The notes beneath the pieces were generated by a model, which had not been told where the DNA came from, made no database searches, and saw only the letters and a list, made by a program, of their open reading frames with translations. Source: Pseudoflavonifractor sp050943825 (GTDB lineage Bacteria > Bacillota > Clostridia > Oscillospirales > Oscillospiraceae). From it: 64,000 bases of DNA. Positions 50,082-58,524 of the stretch are shown piece by piece. The stretch is from positions 1 to 64,000 of the forward strand of contig NZ_JBMNPX010000002.1 in assembly GCF_050943825.1 (NCBI RefSeq), read 5' to 3'. Numbering within the stretch: position 1 is the stretch's first letter; each line of letters starts with the position of its first letter. A program made the position numbers and the translations under genes.

Positions 50082-51869
50082 TTATTTGTCCGCGTCGATG
50101 GGAGCCAGGTATTTGGCGCGGTAGGCGGAAAAGAGCTCGTCAAAGCTCCGGCTGGAGCCGTGATGGAGCTGGTGGAGATAGGCATGGGTATCGGTGAGAA
50201 CCAGGTCGTTTTTGGGGGCTGTACGGCGGAGAATTTGCAGCGCCACGTTGGAACAGTGGTCGGACACACGCTCCAGATTGATAAGCAGCTCCAGGAACTG
50301 AGTACCCTGCTCAATGGTGCAGGCGCCGGTCTTGAAGCGTTCGATGTGACGGCTCTTCAGCTCATCCCGCAGAAGATCCACCACCTCCTCCAGCGGCTCC
50401 ACCTCAAGGGCAAGCTCTCTGGAGCGGCTGGTGTAGCATTCCAGCGTCTTGTCAAGCGCCTCGCCCACCGCATCGGTGAGGGCGGTGAGCTCGCGCTGGG
50501 CCGTGGGAGAGAAAGAGATGCTGCGCTCCCGGAGGACGGAGGCACTCTCGGAGATATTGACGGAGTAATCGCCCATTCGTTCAAAATCGGAGAGGGTGTG
50601 GAGCAGCTCGGAGACCTGGGTGCTCTCTGCGGCTGACAGGGAGTGGTCGGACAGGCGGACCAGGTAGTTGTCCAGCGTACCCTCCAGCTTGTCCAGCGTG
50701 TTTTCGTTCTCACGCAGCAGCTCTGCCTTCTTGGTGTCATACTGGCTCAGCAGAGACACCGAGATACGGTAGTTGTCCCGGGCCAGCGTACCCATATGTA
50801 CCACTGCGTCATGGGCCCGATCCAGGGCCACAGCGGGTGTGGCCAGGAAACGCTCATCCAGCATGGTAAAGCCGTTGCTCTCGTCGCCGGGAACTGTGCG
50901 CTCCACCAGGCGGACCAGCTGCTTATGGAAGGGGAGGAGGAGCAGGGTACAGCCGATATTGAAGAAGGTGTGGAAGGAGGCGATGTCGCCCATGTTCATG
51001 GTGGCCGACCAGAAGGGGAGGCCGCCCGCCGGAGTGAGGGCCAGCTGAGCGCCGTAGATACCTGCCAGGAAGACCAGAGTGCCGATAACATTAAAGTAGA
51101 GGTGGAGCATGGCCGTCCGTCTGGCGTTGCGGCTGGCGCCGATGGAGGAGATGAGCGTGGTGATGCAGGTGCCGATATTCTGGCCCATAATGATGGGGAA
51201 GGCGATGTTGAAGGTGATGACGCCGGTGGAGGTGAGGGCCTGCAGGATACCCACCGAGGCGGTGGAGCTCTGGAGCAGGGCGGTGACAAGGGCGCCTACC
51301 AGGATGCCCAGCAGGGGATTGGAGAAGGCCACGAAGAGGTTGCGGAACTCGGGGACGTCCTGGAGCGGCGCCACAGAGGCGGTCATGGTGTGCATGCTGA
51401 TAAACAGCAGGCCCAGACCCAGCAGCAGCTGGCCTACAATCCGCTTTTTGCCGCTCTTGATAAACATATAGAGCACAATGCCTACCACTGCCATAATGGG
51501 GCCGAAATACTCCGGGCGCATCATGGAGAGAAGCAGATTGTCCGAGGAGATGTCTCCCAGGCGGAGAATCTGGGCTGTAATGGTGGTGCCGATATTGGCG
51601 CCCATAATGATACCCACTGTCTGCTCCAGCTTCATAATACCGGAGTTGACAAAGCCCACGCACATGATGGTGGTGGCGGCCGAGCTGTGAACCAGGCCGG
51701 TGACAAGGGCGCCGATGAGGACGCTCATGAACAGGTTGTTGGTCAGCCGTTCCAGAATGGATTCCAGCCGTCCGCTGGACAGCTTCTCCAATCCGCTTGT
51801 CATGGTGGTCATGCCAAAGAGAAAGGTGGCAATAGCGCCCAGAAGGGAGATTACATCGTAAATACTCAC
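50082..51869 (-). CDS. Na+/Pi cotransporter with PhoU-like domain (NptA type)
   Basis: The 595-aa protein has an N-terminal membrane domain made of two inverted repeats with the family signatures GLVHSSAATTIMCVGFV and ALLQSSTASVGILQAL plus GANIGTTITA and GQNIGTCITT, and a cytoplasmic C-terminal helical PhoU-like domain (about 350-560). It likely exports or imports phosphate with Na+. A second phosphate carrier (PiT) is at 37.4-38.4 kb. Confidence 0.92.
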   Translation of the reverse strand: MSIYDVISLLGAIATFLFGMTTMTSGLEKLSSGRLESILERLTNNLFMSVLIGALVTGLVHSSAATTIMCVGFVNSGIMKLEQTVGIIMGANIGTTITAQILRLGDISSDNLLLSMMRPEYFGPIMAVVGIVLYMFIKSGKKRIVGQLLLGLGLLFISMHTMTASVAPLQDVPEFRNLFVAFSNPLLGILVGALVTALLQSSTASVGILQALTSTGVITFNIAFPIIMGQNIGTCITTLISSIGASRNARRTAMLHLYFNVIGTLVFLAGIYGAQLALTPAGGLPFWSATMNMGDIASFHTFFNIGCTLLLLPFHKQLVRLVERTVPGDESNGFTMLDERFLATPAVALDRAHDAVVHMGTLARDNYRISVSLLSQYDTKKAELLRENENTLDKLEGTLDNYLVRLSDHSLSAAESTQVSELLHTLSDFERMGDYSVNISESASVLRERSISFSPTAQRELTALTDAVGEALDKTLECYTSRSRELALEVEPLEEVVDLLRDELKSRHIERFKTGACTIEQGTQFLELLINLERVSDHCSNVALQILRRTAPKNDLVLTDTHAYLHQLHHGSSRSFDELFSAYRAKYLAPIDADK

Positions 51870-52221
51870 CAGTCTGCCTCCAGATATGATAGGATTATAA
51901 ATTCAGAACATCGTAAGATAATGGAAGCTCCGTGCCAAGCGGCAGAGGAGCCAATCTATTATAGATTATAAACCTCATTATTTTGTTCGTAAACGATAAA
52001 AGTGAAGTTTTTTGCCTCTTTTTTTCGGAAAGAGAGAATATAAGGTGAATAAGGTAATTTTATGAAACTATAAAAGGGAAAATGTCGGAAACTGAAAAAT
52101 ATTTTTCAAACATTTTAAATCAAAAGATGAAAAATATTGGATTTATAAAAAGAAAACGCAACAAAATCGGCACAGAAGTGGGGCGGGCAAAACAGAAGAA
52201 TAAAAAAGATAAATTTAGGGG
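51870..52221. other. AT-rich intergenic stretch without a gene
   Basis: About 350 bp of A/T-rich DNA between the Na/Pi gene start and the tRNA promoter. It includes a short dyad (TCTATTATAGATTATA near 51955-51970). No credible reading frame, RNA gene or long repeat was seen. It holds the promoter of the minus-strand Na/Pi gene somewhere near 51890-51960. Confidence 0.6.
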
Positions 52222-52250
52222 TTGACATTTCAGGGGGGCTTTAGTATAAT
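52222..52250 (+). promoter_or_regulatory. Promoter of the tRNA cluster
   Basis: Consensus TTGACA, 17-bp spacer and TATAAT, 48 bp before the first tRNA; a strong stable-RNA promoter. The GC-rich GGGGGG stretch in the spacer is unusual. Confidence 0.88.
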
Positions 52251-52297
52251 AACCTTCGTCGCGAGCGAGAGATAAACAAAAACGCAAGCGGCCAACA

Positions 52298-52374
52298 GGG
52301 GAGCATAGCTCAGCTGGGAGAGCGCATGCCTTACAAGCATGATGTCACAGGTTCGAGCCCTGTTGTTCCCACCA
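52298..52374 (+). tRNA. tRNA-Val(TAC)
   Basis: Acceptor GGGAGCA pairs with TGTTCCC (one G-T), anticodon stem CATGC/GCATG with anticodon TAC, T loop GTTCGAG, CCA encoded at the end. Confidence 0.95.
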
Positions 52375-52397
52375 TGGGTCTTGACCCAACGTCAAAT

Positions 52398-52474
<77 letters not shown>

Positions 52475-52477
52475 TTT

Positions 52478-52553
52478 GCCTCTGTAGCTCAGTTGGTAGA
52501 GCAGGGGACTGAAAATCCCCGTGTCGTTGGTTCGATTCCGACCGGAGGCACCA
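52478..52553 (+). tRNA. tRNA-Phe(GAA)
   Basis: Acceptor GCCTCTG/CGGAGGC, anticodon stem GGGGA/TCCCC with anticodon GAA, T loop GTTCGAT, encoded CCA. Only 3 nt after tRNA-Asp. Confidence 0.95.
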
Positions 52554-52595
52554 AATCTCTCTGAACTGCATAGAGTGGTTCAGAGAGATAACCCC

Positions 52596-52671
52596 GCGGG
52601 TGTAGCTCATCTGGTAGAGCGCCACCTTGCCAAGGTGGAGGTAGCGAGTTCGAGCCTCGTCACCCGCTCCA
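52596..52671 (+). tRNA. tRNA-Gly(GCC)
   Basis: Acceptor GCGGGTG/CACCCGC, anticodon stem CCACC/GGTGG with anticodon GCC, encoded CCA. The spacer before it (52556-52589) forms a CTCTCTGAAC/GTTCAGAGAG hairpin. Confidence 0.95.
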
Positions 52672-52680
52672 GAAACAGAA

Positions 52681-52713
52681 GATAACAGGAGCAAGTAATT
52701 TGCTCCTGTTATC
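52681..52713 (+). other. Processing-type hairpin between tRNA-Gly and tRNA-Cys
   Basis: GATAACAGGAGCA and TGCTCCTGTTATC are exact complements with a 7-nt loop. No T run follows, so it probably marks a precursor cleavage site rather than a terminator; the spacer before tRNA-Gly has a similar hairpin. Confidence 0.6.
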
Positions 52714-52720
52714 TGTAATC

Positions 52721-52794
<74 letters not shown>

Positions 52795-52831
52795 AAAAGA
52801 AACACCAGCCGACAGGCTGGTGTTTCTTTTT
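52795..52831 (+). terminator. Terminator of the tRNA cluster
   Basis: AAAAGAAACACCAGCC-GACA-GGCTGGTGTTTCTTTT directly after the CCA of tRNA-Cys, ending in T. Confidence 0.9.
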
Positions 52832-52904
52832 GGATACCTGGGGAATTTGAATGCTCGGGGTCGGCGAAGCCGCCCCCTGCGCCAAGGTTTTGGCCTTCGT
52901 CCAA

Positions 52905-52949
52905 AACGCTTGTACGGCGCAAAAGCGCCGCCCCACCGTGTGGGGCCCC
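52905..52949 (-). repeat. Dispersed two-hairpin repeat, copy 2
   Basis: Inverted copy of the 45-base unit at 44898-44942 with three base differences. The first stem is here CCCCAC/GTGGGG, a compensated change from CCCCGC/GCGGGG; the second stem and tail are identical. It lies between the tRNA cluster terminator and the RNA methyltransferase gene. Confidence 0.85.
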
Positions 52950-52970
52950 GGTCCGGCTGGCATTTGTCGT

Positions 52971-53016
52971 GTCGGGATGGCTTGAAGTCCCGACTGCGAA
53001 AGCGGTCGGGATTTTT
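52971..53016 (+). promoter_or_regulatory. Mutually exclusive hairpins ending in a terminator
   Basis: TCCCGAC (52988-52994) can pair with GTCGGGA upstream (52971-52977) or with GTCGGGA downstream (53005-53011). The second pairing extends to TCCCGACTGC/GCGGTCGGGA (one mismatch) with a GAAA loop and is followed by TTTTT, so it is a terminator that the first pairing would prevent. It lies 50 bp before the methyltransferase start. Confidence 0.5.
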
Positions 53017-53065
53017 CCTTTTATACTGCTGACAAAGAAACGTGCAAGCTGCGGAGGGAAGCGCA

Positions 53066-53896
53066 ATGGCAAAGCTGATCGAAATCACCAGTCTGGATTT
53101 GCCCGAGCTGGAGGTCTTTACCCGGCTGACAGAGGCCCAGCTGCGCAACCGGCTGGAGCCGGAGAAGGGAATCTTCATCGCTGAGAGCCCCAAGGTCATC
53201 GCCCGGGCGCTGGAGGCCGGATATCAGCCCCTGTCCCTGCTGATGGAGCGCAAGCACCTGGAGGGCCAGGGCAGGGACATCATGGAGCGCTGCGGAGATA
53301 TCCCGGTGTACACCGGGGACAACGACCTGCTGGCCGCCCTGACCGGCTATCAGGTGAACCGAGGCATTCTGTGCGCCATGCGCCGCCCCGTGCTGCCCAC
53401 GGTGGAGGAGCTGTGCGCCGGAGCCCGCCGGGTGGCGGTGCTGGAGGGCATCGTGGACTCCACCAATGTGGGGGCCATCTTCCGCTCCGCTGCGGCGCTG
53501 CACATGGACGCCGTGCTGGTCACCCCCACCTGCTGCGACCCCCTGTACCGCCGGGCAGTGCGGGTGAGCATGGGCACTGTGTTCCAGATTCCCTGGACCC
53601 GCATCGGCGACAGTCCCGCCGACTGGCCGGAGAAGGGCCTCTCCCGGCTCAACGCCCTGGGCTTCAAGACCGCGGCTATGGCCCTGAGCGACAACTCGGT
53701 GTCTATTGACGACCCGGCCCTCATGGCTGAGGACAAGCTGGCCATTGTGCTGGGCACCGAGGGGGACGGCCTGTCCCACACCACCATTGCCCACTGCGAC
53801 TACACGGTGCGCATCCCCATGTCCCACGGCGTGGACTCGCTGAACGTGGCCGCCGCCAGTGCTGTGGCCTTCTGGCAGCTGAGAGCAAGAGAATAA
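53066..53896 (+). CDS. SpoU/TrmH-family RNA 2'-O-methyltransferase
   Basis: The 276-aa product starts at ATG 53066 (GGAGG upstream). It has an N-terminal substrate-binding domain and a C-terminal SPOUT knot domain with the three family motifs: GIVDSTNVGAIFRSAAALHM, VLGTEGDGLS and IPMSHGVDSLNVAAASAVA. It methylates a ribose in rRNA or tRNA using SAM; the target is not predictable. Confidence 0.92.
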   Translation: MAKLIEITSLDLPELEVFTRLTEAQLRNRLEPEKGIFIAESPKVIARALEAGYQPLSLLMERKHLEGQGRDIMERCGDIPVYTGDNDLLAALTGYQVNRGILCAMRRPVLPTVEELCAGARRVAVLEGIVDSTNVGAIFRSAAALHMDAVLVTPTCCDPLYRRAVRVSMGTVFQIPWTRIGDSPADWPEKGLSRLNALGFKTAAMALSDNSVSIDDPALMAEDKLAIVLGTEGDGLSHTTIAHCDYTVRIPMSHGVDSLNVAAASAVAFWQLRARE

Positions 53897-53907
53897 GAGA
53901 ATGAAAA

Positions 53908-53945
53908 AAGAGCGCCCCGGCCGCATCTGCGGCCGGGGCGCTCTT
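53908..53945. terminator. Terminator between convergent genes
   Basis: A perfect 18-bp stem (AAGAGCGCCCCGGCCGCA and its complement) with a very short loop, flanked by A and T runs. Confidence 0.88.
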
Positions 53946-53960
53946 TATATGTATGGATGC

Positions 53961-55316
53961 TTACTGGTGGATGCCCCGGTTCTGGTCACCGGCGGGGTTG
54001 GCGCCGAAGACATAGTCATTGCCGGGGAGGATGGCGTTGAGGATGATGCCGGCCAGGGCGGCGATGGCCAGGCCGGTGAGGGTGATGGAGGTGCCAGCCA
54101 TCACGAAGGTGATGCCGGAGGAGAAGCCCAGGCCGCACACCAGGATGACAGCGGCGATAATCAGGTTGCGGGACTTGGTGAAGTCCACCTGGTTCTCCAC
54201 GATGTTGCGCACGCCGATGGCGGAAATCATGCCGTAGAGGATGAAGGAGATGCCGCCGATGATGGAGGCGGGCAGGGAGCCGATGATGTCAGCCACCTTG
54301 GGGATGAAGCTGAGGACGATGGCGAAGCAGGCGGCGATGCGGATGACCCGGGGGTCGTACACCTTGGACAGCTCCAGTACGCCGGTGTTCTCGCCGTAGG
54401 TGGTGTTGGCGGGACCGCCGAACATGCCGGCCAGAGCGGTGGCGATGCCGTCGCCCACCAGGGTGCGGTGGAGGCCGGGGTCCTCAATGAACCGGGCGCC
54501 CACAGTGGCGGAGATGGCGGACATGTCGCCGATGTGCTCCATCATGGTGGCGATGGCGATGGGGGCCATGACCAGGATGGCGGTCAGGTCAAAGCTGGCA
54601 AGCTGGAAGGGGGGCAGGCCCAGGATGGAGGCGCTGGCCACCTCGGTGAAGTCCAGAATGGCGCTGCCGTCCGGATTGGTCATACCGCTCATGTGCATGA
54701 TGAGGGCCACCAGATAGGCGCCCACAACGCCCAGCAGGATGGGGATAATCTTCACCATGCCCTTGCCCCAGATGTTGCACACCACAATGATGGCCAGGGC
54801 GATAAGGGCCAGGGGCCAGTTGGTGGAGGCGTTGGAGATGGCACTGGGGGCCAGGGACAGGCCGATGCACACGATGATGGGGCCGGTGACCACGGGAGGC
54901 AGGAAGCGCATGACCTTCTTCACGCCGGCCAGCTTGATGATGAGAGCCAGAATCAGGTACAGCAGGCCGGCGATGACGATGCCGCCGCAGGCCCGTGCCA
55001 GCTTGTCGGAGGCGGACATGGTGGCGTAGATGCCGGTGTTCAGGCTGCCAACCATCTCAAAGCCGCCCAGGAAGGCGAAGGAGGAGCCCAGGAAGGCGGG
55101 GACCTTCAGCTTGGTGCAGAGGTGGAAGAAGAGGGTGCCGATTCCGGCGAAGAACAGGGTGGTCTGGATGCTCAGGGGCAGGCCGTACTGCTTGCTGACA
55201 ATGATGGGCACCAGAATGGTGGCGCCGAACATGGCGAACATGTGCTGGAGGCCCAGGATGAGCATCTTGGGAATGCCCAGGGTTCGGGCGTCGCGAATGG
55301 GTTCTTGTTGATTCAT
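53961..55316 (-). CDS. uraA: Uracil/xanthine permease family transporter, UraA-like
   Basis: The 451-aa membrane protein begins at ATG 55316 (GGGAGA upstream). It has the 14-helix NCS2 pattern: LGLQHMFAMFGATILVPIIV, the substrate-binding MMEHIGDMSAI with Glu, and FGGPANTTYGENTGVL with the second Glu, as in E. coli UraA. It imports uracil with H+; xanthine is a possible alternative, but the leader peptide/terminator layout upstream fits pyrimidine control. Confidence 0.88.
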   Translation of the reverse strand: MNQQEPIRDARTLGIPKMLILGLQHMFAMFGATILVPIIVSKQYGLPLSIQTTLFFAGIGTLFFHLCTKLKVPAFLGSSFAFLGGFEMVGSLNTGIYATMSASDKLARACGGIVIAGLLYLILALIIKLAGVKKVMRFLPPVVTGPIIVCIGLSLAPSAISNASTNWPLALIALAIIVVCNIWGKGMVKIIPILLGVVGAYLVALIMHMSGMTNPDGSAILDFTEVASASILGLPPFQLASFDLTAILVMAPIAIATMMEHIGDMSAISATVGARFIEDPGLHRTLVGDGIATALAGMFGGPANTTYGENTGVLELSKVYDPRVIRIAACFAIVLSFIPKVADIIGSLPASIIGGISFILYGMISAIGVRNIVENQVDFTKSRNLIIAAVILVCGLGFSSGITFVMAGTSITLTGLAIAALAGIILNAILPGNDYVFGANPAGDQNRGIHQ

Positions 55317-55364
55317 ATGGATTCTCCCTTCTTTACATTGCGGACACACACTGCCTGTGAGGGC

Positions 55365-55392
55365 AAAAAAAAACAATCACTTACGTGATTGT
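55365..55392 (-). terminator. Leader terminator (attenuator) of the uracil permease gene
   Basis: On the minus strand ACAATCAC-GTAA-GTGATTGT is followed by eight T, 49 bp before the uraA start. It lies inside the transcribed leader, not at the end of a gene, and directly follows the stop of a small leader frame. Confidence 0.85.
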
Positions 55393-55451
55393 CAGGCAAA
55401 AACGGAAAGGAAAGAGCCGCAAAAGCAATTCACACAGAAAAACAGCATCAT
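55392..55451 (-). CDS. U-rich leader peptide of the uracil permease (19 aa)
   Basis: ATG 55451 follows GGAGGG with 7-nt spacing, a strong initiation site. The product is MMLFFCVNCFCGSFLSVFA. Its codons are rich in T (runs at TTTTTC, CTTTCCTTTCC, GTTTTTG), and its TGA stop touches the first base of the terminator stem. A ribosome closely behind a polymerase slowed at the U-rich tract (low UTP) would prevent the hairpin from forming; this matches the pyrBI attenuation model of E. coli. There is no PyrR-box-like structure that I can see. Confidence 0.7.
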   Translation of the reverse strand: MMLFFCVNCFCGSFLSVFA

Positions 55452-55480
55452 GACGGTTCCCTCCTTTCAGTATCCGGGAT

Positions 55481-55509
55481 ATCATAGCAGAACCGACGGA
55501 AAGATGCAA
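55481..55509 (-). promoter_or_regulatory. Promoter of the uracil permease leader
   Basis: On the minus strand TTGCAT, 17-bp spacer, TATGAT; the expected start is only about 10 nt before the leader peptide's ribosome site. Confidence 0.7.
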
Positions 55510-55592
55510 GAGGGAAAAGAGACTTCTGTCGTTTTCTCCCGAATGGGCAAAAAGACAGAAAAAAGGAAGAAAAGGCTTGTGGGTTTAGCGGA

Positions 55593-55621
55593 TTGACTTT
55601 TTGGCTCGATTTCGGTAGTAT
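55593..55621 (+). promoter_or_regulatory. Promoter of the lysA gene
   Basis: TTGACT, 17-bp spacer, TAGTAT, 80 bp before the lysA start. The 5' leader (55622-55701) shows no lysine riboswitch-sized structure. Confidence 0.6.
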
Positions 55622-55701
55622 AAGATATGAATTTTTATAAATAGGCCTGAGTTCGGCCTGTGTGTCCCTCAGGTGAAATTGCATCGGGGAGTGAAGCTTC
55701 C

Positions 55702-56958
55702 ATGAAAAAGCCCTTCGTGACCCTGGACCAGCTCCAGGAAATGACCAAGACCTATCCCACCCCGTTCCATCTCTACGACGAGAAGGGCATCCGGGAAAAC
55801 GCCCGGAAGCTGAAGGCGGCCTTTGCCTGGAACCCGGGCTTCAAGGAGTATTTCGCCGTCAAGGCCACGCCCAACCCCACCATTCTGAAGATCCTCCATG
55901 AGGAGGGCTGCGGCACCGACTGCTCCTCCCTCACCGAGCTGATGATGTCCGACCGCTGCGGCTTCTCCGGCAGCGAGATCATGTTCTCCTCCAATGACAC
56001 CCCCGCCGAGGAGTTCGCTCTGGCCGCCAAGCTGGGCGCCACCATCAACCTGGACGACTTCACCCACATCGACTTCCTCAAGGAGACCATCGGCTATATC
56101 CCCGAGACCATCTCCTGCCGCTTCAATCCCGGCGGCACCTTCTCCATCGGCGAGTCCAAGGAGGGCTTCCAGGTGATGGACAACCCCGGCGAGGCCAAGT
56201 ACGGCTTCACCCGGGAGCAGCTCTTTGAGGGCTTCAAGAAGCTGAAGGACATGGGCGCCAAGCACTTCGGCATTCACGCCTTCCTGGCTTCCAACACCCT
56301 GAGCAACGAGTATTATCCCACTCTGGCGGGCATCCTGTTCCAGCTGGCCGTGGACCTGAAGAAGGAGACCGGCTGCGACATCCGCTTCATCAACCTGTCC
56401 GGCGGCGTGGGCGTGCCCTACCGCCCCGAGCAGCCCGCCAACGACATCGCTGTCATCGGCGAGGGCGTGCGCAAGCAGTATGAGGCCATTCTCACCCCCG
56501 CCGGCATGGGCGATGTGGCCATCTTCACCGAGCTGGGCCGCTTCATGCTGGCGCCCTATGGCTGCCTGGTGACCAAGGCCACCCACTTCAAGCACACCTA
56601 CAAGGAGTATGTGGGCGTGGACGCCTGCGCTGCCAACCTGATGCGCCCCGCCATGTACGGTGCCTACCATCACATTACCGTCATGGGCAAGGAGGACGCC
56701 CCCTGCGACCACAAGTACGATGTCACCGGCTCCCTGTGCGAGAACAACGACAAGTTCGCCGTGGACCGTATGCTGCCCGAGATTGACCTGGGCGACCTGC
56801 TGGTCATCCACGACACCGGCGCCCACGGCTTCGCCATGGGCTACAATTACAACGGCCGTCTCCGCTCCGCCGAGGTGCTGCTGAAGGAGGACGGTTCCAC
56901 CCAGCTCATCCGCCGTGCCGAGACCCCCGACGATTACTTCGCCACCCTGGTCTGGTAA
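55702..56958 (+). CDS. lysA: Diaminopimelate decarboxylase-like PLP enzyme
   Basis: The 418-aa product is an alanine-racemase-fold decarboxylase: PTPFHLYDEKGIRENA, the PLP Lys in YFAVKATPNP, NLSGGVGVPYRPEQ, TELGRFMLAPYG and RPAMYGAYHH. It would form lysine from meso-diaminopimelate. The usual HIGSQ motif is replaced by GIHAFLASNT, so it belongs to a diverged Firmicute branch. The start at 55702 has GGGGAG about 10 nt upstream. Stands alone. Confidence 0.85.
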   Translation: MKKPFVTLDQLQEMTKTYPTPFHLYDEKGIRENARKLKAAFAWNPGFKEYFAVKATPNPTILKILHEEGCGTDCSSLTELMMSDRCGFSGSEIMFSSNDTPAEEFALAAKLGATINLDDFTHIDFLKETIGYIPETISCRFNPGGTFSIGESKEGFQVMDNPGEAKYGFTREQLFEGFKKLKDMGAKHFGIHAFLASNTLSNEYYPTLAGILFQLAVDLKKETGCDIRFINLSGGVGVPYRPEQPANDIAVIGEGVRKQYEAILTPAGMGDVAIFTELGRFMLAPYGCLVTKATHFKHTYKEYVGVDACAANLMRPAMYGAYHHITVMGKEDAPCDHKYDVTGSLCENNDKFAVDRMLPEIDLGDLLVIHDTGAHGFAMGYNYNGRLRSAEVLLKEDGSTQLIRRAETPDDYFATLVW

Positions 56959-56971
56959 ACACAAAACAAAA

Positions 56972-57010
56972 ACGCCCGCTCACTTCTCTGTTTGGGAAGT
57001 GGGCGGGCGT
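56972..57010. terminator. Terminator between convergent genes
   Basis: ACGCCCGC(T)CACTTC / GAAGTGGGCGGGCGT stem flanked by A-rich sequence on the plus-strand 5' side, serving the minus-strand gene and probably lysA. Confidence 0.75.
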
Positions 57011-57016
57011 CTGCAT

Positions 57017-57523
57017 TTACAGGGTGAGGAAGACAAGCACCACCATGGCCAGAATGGACACGCCGAAGAGTACCAGCTCCAGAATCAGGTCCTTTCTGCG
57101 CCGCATGTCCCGGCGGCACTCCAGCCAGATGGGCACGGTGGAGCCGGAGAACATCTGGTAGAGCACAATCAGCCGCAGGACCAGGTCGATGACCGTGAGC
57201 ACCAGACTGGCGGAGCCAAGGGAGTCCACGGGAGCCATGGCCTCCTGGTAGCGGGGGAGAATCCAGTAGCTGAAGGCGGCGATCTGTTCAAGGCCGATGA
57301 GGCAGAACACCACCAGGGCGGCACGGTTGCCCCGGTGCAGGGCCCACAGCACCACGGCGGAGGGCAGCAGGGTAGCCAGGGCAGAGAGGAGCGTCAGGGG
57401 CTCCAGACCCCCGCCGGCCCGGATGAACGGAATCAGCGCCTGGGCAAACTGGGCCACAAAAATCAACCACAGCAGGGCACGGAGCAGAAAGCGGCCCTTT
57501 TGGGCACGGATATCCTGGTACAT
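57017..57523 (-). CDS. Uncharacterised four-helix membrane protein
   Basis: The 168-aa product starts at ATG 57523 after GAGGTGAGGG; a GTG three codons upstream is possible. Four predicted membrane helices (about residues 16-33, 42-62, 69-88, 102-124) and a final helix (FGVSILAMVVLVFLTL) surround a cytoplasmic Arg-rich loop (CRRDMRRRKD). I do not recognise the family. Confidence 0.7.
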   Translation of the reverse strand: MYQDIRAQKGRFLLRALLWLIFVAQFAQALIPFIRAGGGLEPLTLLSALATLLPSAVVLWALHRGNRAALVVFCLIGLEQIAAFSYWILPRYQEAMAPVDSLGSASLVLTVIDLVLRLIVLYQMFSGSTVPIWLECRRDMRRRKDLILELVLFGVSILAMVVLVFLTL

Positions 57524-57619
57524 TCCCCTCACCTCGACCAGCTTCCGCGGAAACGGAGCGTTTTTATCATTTTACCATAACATACCCGGAGCGCCAAGAG
57601 GGAAGCGCGCCGAAAAGGC

Positions 57620-57648
57620 TTGCGCCAGGGCGCGCCATATAATAAAAT
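57620..57648 (+). promoter_or_regulatory. Promoter of the thyA-folA operon
   Basis: TTGCGC, 17-bp spacer, TAAAAT, 32 bp before the thyA start. Confidence 0.6.
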
Positions 57649-57680
57649 AGACCGGAACGAATACAACAGGAGGAACGCAT

Positions 57681-58511
57681 ATGAGCTACGCCGACGAGAG
57701 ATTTATCCAGAACTGCAAAGACATCCTCGCCCACGGGACCTGGGACACGGACCAGGCGGTGCGCCCCCGGTGGGACGACGGAGCCCCCGCCCACACCATC
57801 AAGCTCTTCGGCGTGGTGAACCGGTACGACCTGAAGAAGGAGTTCCCTGTCCAGACCATCCGGAAGATGGCCTTCAAGAGCTCGGTGGACGAGCTGCTGT
57901 GGATCTGGCAGAAGAAGTCCAACAACATCCACGACCTGAACAGCCACATCTGGGACGCCTGGGCTGACGAAACAGGCTCCATCGGCAAGGCCTACGGCTA
58001 CCAGCTGGGGGTAAAGCACGTCTACCCTGAGGGGGAGTTCGACCAGGTGGACCGGGTGCTCTACGACCTGAAGCACAACCCCGCCTCCCGACGGATTATG
58101 ACCAGCCTCTACAACCACCACGACCTCCACGAGATGGCCCTCTACCCCTGCGCCTGGTCCATGACCTTCAACGTGACAGGCAAGACCCTCAACGCCATCC
58201 TCAACCAGCGCAGCCAGGATATGCTCACCGCCAACGGCTGGAACGTGATGCAGTACGCCGCCCTGGTCCACATGCTGGCCAGGGTGTCCGGCCTGGAGGC
58301 GGGGGAGCTGGTCCACGTCATTGCCGACGCCCACATCTACGACCGGCATGTACCCATTGTGGAGGAGATCATTGCCCGCAAGCTCTACGACGCCCCCACG
58401 CTGTGGATGGACCCGGCGGTGGATGACTTCTACGCCTTTACTAGGGACAGCCTGAAGCTGGAGGGGTACCAGTCCTACCCCCTGGACGTGAAGATTCCGG
58501 TGGCGGTGTAA
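57681..58511 (+). CDS. thyA: Thymidylate synthase ThyA
   Basis: The 276-aa enzyme methylates dUMP using methylenetetrahydrofolate. The catalytic Cys is in LYPCAWSMTFNV, with SVDELLWIWQKKSNNI, IGKAYGYQLG and HIYDRHVPIVEE as other conserved segments. AGGAGG lies 8 nt upstream. The folate is oxidised to dihydrofolate, which is recycled by the folA product two genes downstream in the same operon. Confidence 0.95.
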   Translation: MSYADERFIQNCKDILAHGTWDTDQAVRPRWDDGAPAHTIKLFGVVNRYDLKKEFPVQTIRKMAFKSSVDELLWIWQKKSNNIHDLNSHIWDAWADETGSIGKAYGYQLGVKHVYPEGEFDQVDRVLYDLKHNPASRRIMTSLYNHHDLHEMALYPCAWSMTFNVTGKTLNAILNQRSQDMLTANGWNVMQYAALVHMLARVSGLEAGELVHVIADAHIYDRHVPIVEEIIARKLYDAPTLWMDPAVDDFYAFTRDSLKLEGYQSYPLDVKIPVAV

Positions 58512-58524
58512 GGAGGAAGGGCAG

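Noticed and set aside
55622..55701. Lysine riboswitch before lysA
   Set aside because: An 80-nt leader is far shorter than the roughly 170-nt L box and no multi-helix fold is visible.
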